Shown in pieces: positions 18,605 to 27,239 of a DNA stretch of 64,000 nucleotides (within the stretch, counting starts at the first letter, position 1; each line of letters starts with the position of its first letter). The position numbers were made by a program, and so were the translations under genes. Origin of the DNA: Oenococcus sicerae (GTDB taxonomy: Bacteria > Bacillota > Bacilli > Lactobacillales > Lactobacillaceae). The notes under the pieces are model-generated. The model made no database searches. It was not told the DNA's origin and saw only the letters and a list, made by a program, of their open reading frames with translations. The stretch spans positions 1,488,001 to 1,552,000 of the forward strand of contig NZ_CP029684.2 in the NCBI RefSeq assembly GCF_004102045.2. The letters run 5' to 3'.

Positions 18605-19765
18605 ATGAGCTTAACAGATCGCGATAAAATCGAAATTTTTCAAAAGATCGTTCAATTTAATAGTGAAAATGCAAATGAAGCAGCTATTGCAAAATACATC
18701 GGTAGTTTGTTCGCGAAATTTCCAAATGTAACGACTCGTTATATTTCAGCTGATACTGATCGTGATTCTGTTGTTATTACGATCAAAGGCAAAAGTCCCA
18801 GTAATAAAGTGTTGGCTTTTTCTGGCCACGAGGATACTGTTTCTGCAGGGGATCGATCTGCTTGGCAATATGATCCTTTTGCCGCTGAAATTCATGAGGG
18901 TGTTTTGTATGGTCGTGGTGCCGACGATATGAAAGGCGGTTTGTCAGCGCTGGTTTCGGCAGCCTTGGATCTTACGACTGACGGTTCTGATTTTGCAGGC
19001 AGCCTTAAATTGATCGGCACAGTTGGTGAAGAGACCAGTGAAATCGGTGCAAAACAAATCACTGAAAGCGGCAGTTTGAATGACGTGTCGGCTTTAATTT
19101 TGGGCGAACCGCGCAAAGATTTTCAGATCGGTTATACAAACAAAGGTGTCATTGATTATCAGGTTTATGCTACTGGCAGGTCCGCACATTCTTCGGTGCC
19201 GGAAAAAGGGGTCAATGCTATCAATGGTCTGCGAAAAGTGATGGATGCTTTTGATGCTTACTTCGCCAGCCTGACACAAAAAAATAGCATTCTTGGTTCT
19301 TTTACAAATGCTTTCACGATTCTAAAAGGCGGCAAACAGCTGAACCAAATTCCTGATCAAGCGGTTCTTGGCGGTAACATGCGGACGATCCCGGAAACGC
19401 CCAATGATGAAATCATTGCGAAACTCAATGAAATTATTGATGATTTAAATGAAAAACAAGCAGTACAGTTAAGCTTAAAAGTAGTTTTTCCTGAATTACC
19501 CTTGCCGGTGCAGCCGGTGACTGAATTTACAAAATTAGCGCAGGCCAAGATCAAAGAGGTTACTGGTAGATCAGGTGATCTCGTAGCTGGTACAGGAACT
19601 AATGAAGCTTCTGAATTTATCAAAGGTAGTGCTAAGTTTCCAATTTTGATTTTTGGTCCAGAGTCGGATGAATGTGCACATGCTGTTAATGAACATTTAG
19701 CTGTCAATATTTATTTGCAAGCAGTCGAGATTTACACAAGGATTGCCAAGTCTTATTTAGTTTGA
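18605..19765 (+). CDS. M20-family metallopeptidase (ArgE/DapE-like)
   Basis: A di-zinc cytoplasmic hydrolase of 386 residues. Metal and catalytic motifs are GHEDTVSAG near residue 78, GADDMKGG near residue 107, GEETSEIGA near residue 140 and the C-terminal HAVNEH. The dimerisation domain sits around 185-295. The family includes succinyl-diaminopimelate desuccinylase, acetylornithine deacetylase and peptidases. The substrate cannot be decided from sequence, so I assign no symbol. The ATG at 18605 follows AGAAGGTTGACAAA. Confidence 0.88.
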   Translation: MSLTDRDKIEIFQKIVQFNSENANEAAIAKYIGSLFAKFPNVTTRYISADTDRDSVVITIKGKSPSNKVLAFSGHEDTVSAGDRSAWQYDPFAAEIHEGVLYGRGADDMKGGLSALVSAALDLTTDGSDFAGSLKLIGTVGEETSEIGAKQITESGSLNDVSALILGEPRKDFQIGYTNKGVIDYQVYATGRSAHSSVPEKGVNAINGLRKVMDAFDAYFASLTQKNSILGSFTNAFTILKGGKQLNQIPDQAVLGGNMRTIPETPNDEIIAKLNEIIDDLNEKQAVQLSLKVVFPELPLPVQPVTEFTKLAQAKIKEVTGRSGDLVAGTGTNEASEFIKGSAKFPILIFGPESDECAHAVNEHLAVNIYLQAVEIYTRIAKSYLV

Positions 19766-19802
19766 AAACTGCATCATATAGCCATTAATCTTGTTTTTAA
19801 GC

Positions 19803-19811
19803 TGGTAAAAT
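19803..19811 (+). promoter_or_regulatory. Extended -10 promoter of the glyQS operon
   Basis: TGG-TAAAAT at 19803-19811 fits an extended -10 with no clear -35. It would start the T-box leader near 19818. Confidence 0.55.
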
Positions 19812-19817
19812 AGTAGT

Positions 19818-19970
19818 ATTTCAGTGTATTCAAATTTGTGTTGAAACTTTGCGGCGATCGTTGAGCAAATTTGCTTGTTAAAGTGTCGTCGTTTTCAATC
19901 GGCGGAAATCAGGTGGAACCGCGCGTCAGCGTCCTGATAGCAATTTTTTTGCTGTTGAGGACGTTTTTTA
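19818..19970 (+). promoter_or_regulatory. T-box riboswitch of glyQS
   Basis: The T-box bulge AGGTGGAACCGCG is at 19911-19923. It is followed by a terminator whose outer stem is CGTCCT (19930-19935) with AGGACG (19958-19963) and whose inner stem is AGCAA/TTGCT, then a T-run. Uncharged glycyl-tRNA would stabilise the antiterminator and let the operon be read. The region 5' of the T-box is short, about 90 nt, and I could not place the specifier loop with certainty; a GGC lies at 19852-19854. Confidence 0.88.
19930..19969 (+). terminator. T-box terminator hairpin
   Basis: The regulated intrinsic terminator of the glyQS T-box: stem of 6 plus 5 base pairs and six T residues at 19964-19969. Confidence 0.85.
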
Positions 19971-20016
19971 TTTGCCAAAACAAAAAATTGCTTCAACTCA
20001 TAATATGGAGGAATCA

Positions 20017-20985
20017 ATGAGCAATAAATTATCAATGCAGAATATCATTTTAACTTTGCAGCAGTACTGGGCTGACCAAGGAGCTAACCTCATGCAAGGC
20101 TACGATAACGAGGTCGGTGCCGGAACGCAAAGTCCTTATACCTTTCTGAGAGCTAATGGGCCCGAACCTTGGAATGCCGCTTACGTTCAGCCTTCGCGTC
20201 GACCTGCTGATGGCCGTTATGGCGATAATCCAAATCGTTTATTTCAGCATCACCAATTTCAGGTAGTTATGAAACCATCTCCTGAAAATATTCAAGAATT
20301 GTATTTGGGTAGTTTGGAAAAATTAGGCATCAAGGCTTTGGAACATGATATTCGTTTTGTAGAAGATAATTGGGAAAATCCGTCAATGGGAGCAGCAGGT
20401 ATCGGTTGGGAAGTCTGGCTGGATGGTATGGAAGTCACTCAATTCACCTATTTTCAGCAAGTAGGCTCAATTGAAGTTGACTCAGTAACCTCGGAGATCA
20501 CTTATGGTTTGGAACGTTTGGCATCTTATATTCAAGATGTTCCATCTGTTTATGATCTTGAATGGGGCAATGGTGTTTTGTATGGTGATATCTTCAAAGA
20601 ACCAGAATTTGAGCATTCAGTCTATTCCTTTGATCAATCTGATGAGAAAATGCTTTTGGAAAACTTTGATCAATATGAAACAGAAGCTAAACGATTGATT
20701 AAGCTGGGTCTTGTTCATCCAGCCTACGACTACATTTTAAAATCCAGCCACACTTTTAATTTGTTGGATGCGCGTGGTGCTGTTTCTGTTACCGAAAGAG
20801 CTGGTTACATGCATCGTATCCGTAGTATGGCACACGCCGTTGCTAACGAATTTATTATCGCGCGAGCAAAGCTTGGTTTCCCTTTATTAAAAGATCCTCA
20901 GCTTCGTAAGCAATATATTGGCAACAAGGGCATTTATACAAAAAAGCTGGCTAAATTAGCTGCAAAGGAGTCAGGAAATGTCTGA
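20017..20985 (+). CDS. glyQ: Glycyl-tRNA synthetase alpha subunit
   Basis: Catalytic class-II subunit of the tetrameric bacterial glycyl-tRNA synthetase. Recognisable blocks are [30 protein letters not shown] and [17 protein letters not shown]. Glycine-site residues follow in [19 protein letters not shown]. The ATG at 20017 is chosen for the ATGGAGGAATCA ribosome site; a TTG at 19972 lies too close to the T-box terminator. Length is 322 residues. It overlaps the next gene by 8 nt. Confidence 0.97.
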   Translation: MSNKLSMQNIILTLQQYWADQGANLMQGYDNEVGAGTQSPYTFLRANGPEPWNAAYVQPSRRPADGRYGDNPNRLFQHHQFQVVMKPSPENIQELYLGSLEKLGIKALEHDIRFVEDNWENPSMGAAGIGWEVWLDGMEVTQFTYFQQVGSIEVDSVTSEITYGLERLASYIQDVPSVYDLEWGNGVLYGDIFKEPEFEHSVYSFDQSDEKMLLENFDQYETEAKRLIKLGLVHPAYDYILKSSHTFNLLDARGAVSVTERAGYMHRIRSMAHAVANEFIIARAKLGFPLLKDPQLRKQYIGNKGIYTKKLAKLAAKESGNV

Positions 20986-21790
20986 TAACGAAACACGTTA
21001 TAGTCCAGAACGAACCGCCAATTTATTAACGGCTTATAAAAATGCCGATACCAAACACAATTGGTTTTCGGGTCAAAATCTAGTCTCCGCGGCGTTATTT
21101 GGCCAATTTTTTTATGAAACAAATTTTCGCTATAAAACAGCGGCTGGTAAAATCTATATCTTAATTTTTACAAGCGACAAACTTGCGCATCGTGTTCTCA
21201 AGGATGGCTTTGCGTTGACTTTTCCGATCATCAAACCGATTTTGATCGATCAGGCAATTAGAATTGCGACTGACGAGCGCCTTGATGGCTTGATTTTTGA
21301 CTACAGCCAAATTGATTTCAATTTAACGATTCAAGATTATGAAAATAATGTTTTGAAACGAATTCAATTGCTGAATCAAAGCTTGAAAAATGACCAGCTA
21401 TTAAAAGAAAATGCTGTCACGATCAATGAAAAAATAACGGAAACGATTGCTGATAAAATTAGTTTTCTCGTGCCCGGGAGGATACTGCTGGATAAGCAAA
21501 AACAGCTTCACCACTCTTATATCACACTGCATAACAGTAGTGATCAAACAAAATGGATATCTGTTTTTACAGATATTGAAAATCTCAAAGAATGGTCAAA
21601 GGCATCTTTTGCTGAAAATTTTCACGATGAAAGTATTTCAGTTTTTCTGATGTCTAAAAAAGAACTTTTGGATTCTCAGGCAAATGGCGATTTTCATTTA
21701 ACTGAAGATATTGATGCTGACGGCATTGTGATCGATGCGCCTCAACGAGCTGGAATGGGTCAAATCGTTGAATTGAAGGGAGAAAAATAA
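20978..21790 (+). CDS. SseB-like tandem-domain protein
   Basis: A 270-residue protein placed between the two glycyl-tRNA synthetase subunits. Both halves look like the SseB N-terminal fold. The first has [19 protein letters not shown], then a [12 protein letters not shown] strand around residue 107. The second has [18 protein letters not shown] and [14 protein letters not shown] near the C-terminus. There is no signal peptide or membrane helix. AAAGGAG precedes the ATG, which overlaps glyQ by 8 nt; glyS starts 1 nt after the stop. SseB in E. coli is named for enhanced serine sensitivity. The assignment is by pattern only and no enzymatic role can be stated. Confidence 0.55.
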   Translation: MSDNETRYSPERTANLLTAYKNADTKHNWFSGQNLVSAALFGQFFYETNFRYKTAAGKIYILIFTSDKLAHRVLKDGFALTFPIIKPILIDQAIRIATDERLDGLIFDYSQIDFNLTIQDYENNVLKRIQLLNQSLKNDQLLKENAVTINEKITETIADKISFLVPGRILLDKQKQLHHSYITLHNSSDQTKWISVFTDIENLKEWSKASFAENFHDESISVFLMSKKELLDSQANGDFHLTEDIDADGIVIDAPQRAGMGQIVELKGEK

Positions 21791-21791
21791 G

Positions 21792-23861
21792 ATGGCTAAC
21801 TATTTATTGGAGATCGGTTTGGAAGAAATTCCAGCGCATTTGGTGACGCAATCAGAAAATCAATTGATCGAACGTGTGAAAACATTTCTTGAAGAAAATT
21901 TGTTGAAATATGAAAAAATTCAAGATTTTTCAACACCGCGACGTCTAGCTGTTTTGATCAATGGCTTAGCAGATCATTCCCAAGCAAAAGATGAAGAACA
22001 TCGTGGACCTTCCTTGAAAGTAGCCAAAGATGTTGATGGCAACTGGACCCGTGCCGCTGAAGGTTTTGCTCGTGGTCAAAAAGCAACAACGGCAGATTTT
22101 ACAGAGCGTGACGGCTACGTTTATTTGCGTCAGCATATTAATGGCTTGCCGGCTTACGAAATTTTAACGCATATTGGTACTGACGTTATCGAGAAAATGA
22201 AATTCTCAACTTATATGAAATGGGCCAATTATAAATTAGAGTATGTTCGTCCGATCCGCTGGCTGGTTTCGCTTTTAGATAGTGAAGTGGTGCCATTTAA
22301 GATTCTCGATGTGACTGCAGGAAATTTGACACGCGGACATCATTTTCTCAGTAAAGCTGGTATTCAAATTCCTAATGCAAACAGTTATAAGGACATCTTA
22401 GCAGGAGCAAATGTTATAGCCGATGCTAAAAAACGCAAAAACTTGATTCGCAGCCAGGTCAAAAAAATAGCGGCAGATCATGCTTGGAATTTACACATAG
22501 ATGAGAATTTGCTCGAGGAAGTAACCAACATTGTTGAATTTCCAACAGCTTTTGCTGGCAGCTTTGATGAGAAATATTTAGCTGTTCCAGATGAGGTGCT
22601 GATTACGAGCATGCGTGATAATCAGCGTTTTTTCTATGTGACTGATGCAAAACAGGCATTGCTGCCTTACTTCATATCGGTTCGCAATGGAAATGGACAG
22701 CAAATCGAAAATGTCGTTCGCGGTAATGAAAAAGTCTTAGTTGCACGTCTAGAAGATGCCAAGTTCTTTTTTGAAGAAGATCGCAAACACAGCATTGATT
22801 TTTTCATGAAAAAAGCTGAGCATTTAGTTTTCCATGAAAAAATCGGCAATATTGTTGATCATATGAAACGTGTTTCCCAAATAGCAGCCTTGCTAGCTGA
22901 TCAATTGAATTTTACCGAAGAACAAAAAACTGATTTGATGCGATCTGCTGCGATATATAAATTCGATTTAACAACGGCCATGGTTGGTGAATTTTCTGAA
23001 CTTCAGGGAACCATGGCGGGTATTTATGCTGGAATTTTTGGTGAAAATAAAACTGTCAGCCAAGCCTTATCCGAACAATATATGCCAATTTCGGCTGATG
23101 GGACGCTGCCTAAAAGCGAAGTGGGTGCTTTACTAGCTCTAGCGGATAAGTTTGATGTGCTGTTTTCTTTCTTTACTGCCAAAATTTTGCCGTCTGGTGC
23201 TAATGATCCTTATGGTTTGCGCCGAGCTGCTTTAGGAATCGTACGTATTGTCGATGATCGCAGATGGAATTTTTCAGTTCGCAAATTACTGATTTCCTTA
23301 AAACAATTGCTTGATCAGCGTGCTGATGGTTTTAATATCAAAATTACGGATCCTCAGGATCTCAGCAAGGAATTGATTGATTTCTTTTTGGATCGTATTC
23401 GCCAACAGCGGTCCGATGTCCGTTATGACTTAGTTGACGCGGCGACTAATCAAGTCAAAGAAGGCATTATAAATTATATTTTCAAACGAATCAGAATTCT
23501 GGCAAGCCACACATCCGATCCTGATTTTCGCGAAACAATTGAAGCTTTAACACGTGTTCAAAATTTAGCAGAGAAGAATCCTAGTAACGCAAAAGTCAAC
23601 CCTGAGCTGTTGCAAAGCGCATCGGAGAAACATTTGTATGAATTGACAAAACAAGAAAAGGCTGATCAGCTGCTAAGCGAGGGTGAAGAAAGTATTTACG
23701 CCAAATTTGCCTTGTTAAAAGATCCAATTAATGATTATTTTCAAGAAAACATGATTATGGATAAGGATCCACAGATCCAAGCGAACCGAATCGCACAGAT
23801 TAATTTGATCAGTCATTTAATTGCACAGCTTGGCGACTTGCAAAAAATCATTGTCAAATAG
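21792..23861 (+). CDS. glyS: Glycyl-tRNA synthetase beta subunit
   Basis: The tRNA-binding subunit, 689 residues. The N-terminal signature is YLLEIGLEEIPAHLV. Later blocks are STPRRLAVLINGL, MRDNQRFFYV and the HD-like domain with EFSELQGTMAGIYA around residue 405. DPYGLRRAALGIVRI follows near residue 475, and a C-terminal helical domain ends the chain. It is the last gene of the T-box operon. No clear terminator follows; the next 185 nt contain no recognisable gene. Confidence 0.97.
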   Translation: MANYLLEIGLEEIPAHLVTQSENQLIERVKTFLEENLLKYEKIQDFSTPRRLAVLINGLADHSQAKDEEHRGPSLKVAKDVDGNWTRAAEGFARGQKATTADFTERDGYVYLRQHINGLPAYEILTHIGTDVIEKMKFSTYMKWANYKLEYVRPIRWLVSLLDSEVVPFKILDVTAGNLTRGHHFLSKAGIQIPNANSYKDILAGANVIADAKKRKNLIRSQVKKIAADHAWNLHIDENLLEEVTNIVEFPTAFAGSFDEKYLAVPDEVLITSMRDNQRFFYVTDAKQALLPYFISVRNGNGQQIENVVRGNEKVLVARLEDAKFFFEEDRKHSIDFFMKKAEHLVFHEKIGNIVDHMKRVSQIAALLADQLNFTEEQKTDLMRSAAIYKFDLTTAMVGEFSELQGTMAGIYAGIFGENKTVSQALSEQYMPISADGTLPKSEVGALLALADKFDVLFSFFTAKILPSGANDPYGLRRAALGIVRIVDDRRWNFSVRKLLISLKQLLDQRADGFNIKITDPQDLSKELIDFFLDRIRQQRSDVRYDLVDAATNQVKEGIINYIFKRIRILASHTSDPDFRETIEALTRVQNLAEKNPSNAKVNPELLQSASEKHLYELTKQEKADQLLSEGEESIYAKFALLKDPINDYFQENMIMDKDPQIQANRIAQINLISHLIAQLGDLQKIIVK

Positions 23862-24044
23862 CTGTCAAAAATATGATTTTAGTTGCTGTAGGAGCAGAAT
23901 TAGGCAACATGTGAGGACTAGAAAATTTGCCGAAAATGATTTTAGATTATTTTTAATAGTGCGTAATACAAATTATTTCATAGTTTACAAAAGACAATTA
24001 ACCATGCGCTGCTAGAAGCTGTCCACACCTTTCGCGGGGAAAAT
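23862..24044. other. Non-coding stretch after glyS
   Basis: I see no gene, RNA or clear terminator here. It is the left junction between the housekeeping block and the accessory efflux cassette. Base composition becomes more A/T-rich from about 23930. Confidence 0.4.
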
Positions 24045-24053
24045 TGGTATAAT
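24045..24053 (+). promoter_or_regulatory. Extended -10 promoter of the efflux cassette
   Basis: TGG-TATAAT at 24045-24053 is a strong extended -10. It would start transcription near 24060 and give a leader of about 60 nt to the GTG at 24120. Confidence 0.65.
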
Positions 24054-24075
24054 TTATCACAAGCAATTATACCTA

Positions 24076-24120
24076 ATGACTTTAGTAGCGATTTCTGGAA
24101 TCGCGTTAACAGGAGTTTAG
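24076..24120 (+). CDS. Possible 14-codon leader peptide
   Basis: ATG at 24076 to TAG at 24118-24120 encodes MTLVAISGIALTGV. The stop shares its last base with the GTG of the next ORF. No Shine-Dalgarno is visible before the ATG. A hairpin GCGATT/AATCGC (24088-24104) lies inside it. Resistance genes for ribosome-targeting drugs often carry such leader peptides, and the position here fits, but translation is unproven. Confidence 0.3.
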   Translation: MTLVAISGIALTGV

Positions 24121-24344
24121 TGACTGGCCAATTTCAGTTCACGAAAATAAAAAGTAGCGTGTTAAAACCTACTTTTTATTATGTGATGGTTGGTGATAAC
24201 CCAGAAGGATTTACGACTCGAGTTTACTCTCCTGAGTTACAGCCGCTGATTTCAAATCAATTTGTGCCATTTTACTTTCAGGAATTTTGGACAATTGAAA
24301 ACATTGCATTACGTGAGAAGTATAGGGGCACACCTTTTATATGA
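24120..24344 (+). CDS. Hypothetical 74-residue protein in efflux cassette
   Basis: A small soluble-looking protein with many aromatic residues (FYFQEFW, PTFYYVMVGD). I do not recognise it. It would start with GTG at 24120, four bases after AGGAG, and its stop overlaps the MFS gene's ATG (ATGA), so it looks translationally coupled. Its 5' part contains a 12-bp hairpin at 24146-24180 that could act as an attenuator. The reading frame may therefore be a leader region rather than a functional protein. Confidence 0.4.
   Translation: MTGQFQFTKIKSSVLKPTFYYVMVGDNPEGFTTRVYSPELQPLISNQFVPFYFQEFWTIENIALREKYRGTPFI
24146..24180 (+). terminator. Candidate attenuator hairpin in the cassette leader
   Basis: A perfect 12-bp stem, AATAAAAAGTAG (24146-24157) with CTACTTTTTATT (24169-24180), separated by 11 nt. 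The 3' arm is T-rich as in intrinsic terminators, although GC content of the stem is low. Its position about 85 nt after the promoter suggests transcription attenuation ahead of the efflux genes. Confidence 0.4.
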
Positions 24345-25581
24345 ATAAAAATTTTCTTAAGATAATCATAAACGACGGTGTTGTAACTGTTGCTACACAA
24401 ACATTTAATTTATTCCTAATTTGGTATTTTGCAGTCAAGTTACATCGCCAAGATATGGTAGCTTTGCTTGGAGCATTGCAAGTCATCGAAATAGTTGGAG
24501 GGCCGATTGGTGGCGCTGTTGCTGACATGATTAACCCAGCTAAAATTTTAAAATGGGTATCTTTAATGCGCATAGGTGTGACTAGCATCCTGTTTTTCTC
24601 ACTTTTTCAAACGCATATTAATCTCACAATTTGGTTATTACTCAGTTTTTCGACTTTCAACTCGTTACTTTCCGTCTTTTATGCTTCTGCGGTGGAGGTA
24701 TCAACATATAAGTTTGCTAAAAATGAAAGCGAAAGAGTAAAGAATAATGCTGGTTTTTTCTGCGGTCTCTGGAATTTCTAGCATTCTATCGGGATCATTA
24801 TTGGCGTTCATGATAACTTATTTAGATGTTCAATCGTCAACTATATTAATTATTTTGTTAATTGTTTTATCTGCAATTGGCATTTTAAATATTTCAGTTG
24901 CAAAAAATTTAATTCCTGATGTGGTAATGGACAATAATGTCAAGTTTAAATTTAACGAAGCAGTTATCAATACTTTTCGAGGACTAAGGCACATATTGCA
25001 TGAACCTGTCATTCAAACAGTTATGCCATACGCATTGGTAATGAATTTTTTATATTGGACTTTTTGGTATATTCAACCAATCTACTTAAATGACAAACTA
25101 CCAAACATTGAATATGCTTTTTCACTTCAACAAATAGTTATCTCCGCCGCTAGTGTTGTAGCCACTATCGTTATTCAGCATAAGCATACTTTAGTCATGA
25201 ATTACAAAAGTCACTATCGTTTACTATTATTGATTCAGAGTGGCGCTTTATTTGTCCTGTCTTTGCTATATTCATTTATTAATAATGAAGGAATCTTGAT
25301 TACTGGGTTAATTGGTTTTTTGGGCTTTATTATATAGTTTGTTTAATACTTTTACTGGAATCATTCTTATCACACTATTACAAGAAAAAATCGATAACAG
25401 GATTTTAGGGACTACTTTGAGGACAATATTCACTTTACTAATGGTAACAGCACCTTTAGCGGCAATTACTTCGAGAACCATTCCAATCAAATCGATCAGT
25501 TTAATTGTATTAACGGGGCTAATGGTTGCTAGTTTGCTATACTCTCTAACAGACAAAAGATTCTTGAAGGTCCTAAGTTGA
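24341..25581 (+). pseudogene. MFS efflux transporter, two frameshifts
   Basis: A major facilitator pump broken into three frames, together about 412 residues with many membrane helices. Part 1 (from ATG 24341) carries the loop GGPIGGAVADMINPAK typical of MFS motif A. It goes out of frame at a T6 tract (24754-24759), where T5 would restore GFSAVSGISS. Part 2 goes out of frame at a second T6 tract (25316-25321), where T5 would restore IGFWALLYSLFN. Part 3 ends at 25581. Each break equals one extra T. Together with the downstream ABC-F gene it recalls mef/msr-type macrolide efflux pairs, but the drug cannot be inferred. The region is more AT-rich than its neighbours. Confidence 0.8.
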
Positions 25582-27060
25582 TGATTGACGTAAAAAATAT
25601 GTCATTTGAATTTGACCAAGGAACTATTATTTTTGAAAATACTAATTTTAAGCTTTCGGATGGCCACATCGGCATTTTTGGCGATAATGGTCTCGGCAAA
25701 ACGACATTACTAAATTTCATTAGTGGTCAATTATCACCTCAGCAAGGAACGATATCTTTAGATGGCCAAGTACAAATAGTTTCGCAATTTAATGATTGGG
25801 AGGAGTGCCGTAGTCCTGGTGAATTACAACTACAACGATTAAAAAAAGCTGTATTTTCGAATCCTGATATTTTATTGTTAGATGAGCCAACGTCAAATTT
25901 AGATAAGAATGGTATCAAAGCATTGACTGGCTTAATTCAACATTTTTCTGGAATTGTACTAACGGTAAGTCCATGATGCTGAGTTTTTAGATTCCATTAC
26001 AGATCACGTATTATTGATTGAAAATCACCAAGTCAAATTATATGACGAAAAATTTAGTGTTTTTCAAATCGATTATGAACAAACACGTCAAAAAAAGTTT
26101 CAGTTGTATGAAGTACAGAACAAACAAAAAAACAGCAGCGTAAATCATTACAACGATTGCAAGAAAAATCCCAACGCTCAAAAAAAGTAAGAGGTATATC
26201 AAATTCGGACAAAAAAGCGAAAGGTTTGGCTGGTAAATATGATAAGGTGCAGAATCGACTAGCAAATGCAGAAAAAAGAATGCGCATCACATTCAATGAA
26301 CATCGCGATGATATAAAACCCTTCTCCAAAATGGGATTAAAAGTCCTAGATTCCGGTCAAAAACCGAGAAAATTAGCCATGAAAGTGTCTTTTAGCGGTG
26401 TTAAGGTTAACGGCAAGAGTTTAGTTATTGACCCATTTCAAATCAAAATCCGTTCGGGCCATGTTATTGCATTGCTGGGCGATAATGGCGCTGGTAAAAC
26501 GACACTCCTTAATGACTTAGCACAAAAATTATCAATAAAGAAGGTTCGCGTAAGTTATTTTCACCAAAATATCAAGCAAGATTGGGATGCTACAAGCCCT
26601 CTCATAACCCAGTTAATTAAGAAATCAGGAGTAAGTGAAGAAATAATTCTAGAAGTCGCTGGCGCATTAGGAGTTAATCAACAAATGGCCAATAGAAGTC
26701 CAAATGAATTAAGCGGAGGCCAATTATTAAAAGTACAAATAGTATCATGCTTGATTTCTGATTTCGATGTACTCATATTAGATGAACCAACAAATTATCT
26801 TGATTATGATGGTGTCGTTGCCCTAACTAAATATATTGCCAATAACAAATCGGCATTTGTCGTTGTATCACATGATAAACAGTTTGTTGAAAATATCACG
26901 ACGGATGTTGTTGTTATTGAGAACAGAACAGTAATAGATTATTTGACATTACAGGATTACTTTAACTGATAGCAACGCTGATAATAGAAAGAATAACAAA
27001 AGATTGAGCCAATCCAAATTAATTAGGCAGTTCTTAGAGTACAAAATAGGCATCGAATAA
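25581..27060 (+). pseudogene. ABC-F family ATPase, frameshifted
   Basis: Remains of a two-domain ABC-F protein of the ribosome-protection type, with no membrane helices. Domain 1 has Walker A GDNGLGKTT, SPGE in place of the usual signature, and LLLDEPTSNLD. The frame breaks near 25971, where one extra C changes VSHDAEFL to VSP-stop. It breaks again at an A7 tract (26126-26132), where A8 restores a lysine- and glutamine-rich linker. Domain 2 (26157-26969) has GDNGAGKTT, LSGGQLLKVQ, LILDEPTNYLD and SHDKQF. A possible further shift near 26960 would extend a basic C-terminus to 27060. The ATG at 25581 overlaps the transporter's stop. Confidence 0.8.
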
Positions 27061-27198
27061 TTAAGTTGCTAAATACAAAAATCCTTAAAAATATTCAGAT
27101 CGCTATTGATATGCTTCTTGCTACTATTGGTTTACATAATCTTTATTTCACAATTAAATAATACCGATACAGGCTGTTACAAAGGCATTCATTCGACT
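27061..27198. other. AT-rich non-coding junction
   Basis: No gene, RNA or repeat recognised. It is the right junction of the accessory cassette and the region before the dnaG promoter. Confidence 0.4.
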
Positions 27199-27229
27199 TG
27201 ACAAAGTCAAGTTATGTGCGTAATATAAT
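27199..27229 (+). promoter_or_regulatory. Promoter of dnaG-rpoD
   Basis: A perfect TTGACA (27199-27204) and TATAAT (27224-27229) with a long 19-nt spacer; TAATAT (27221-27226) with a spacer of 16 is an alternative. The start codon at 27240 is 11 nt after the -10, so the mRNA has almost no leader. Confidence 0.65.
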
Positions 27230-27239
27230 AGCTTGTTTA

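Noticed and set aside
23821-24015. 64-codon open frame at the end of glyS
   Set aside because: It starts inside glyS in another frame, lacks a ribosome site and looks non-coding.
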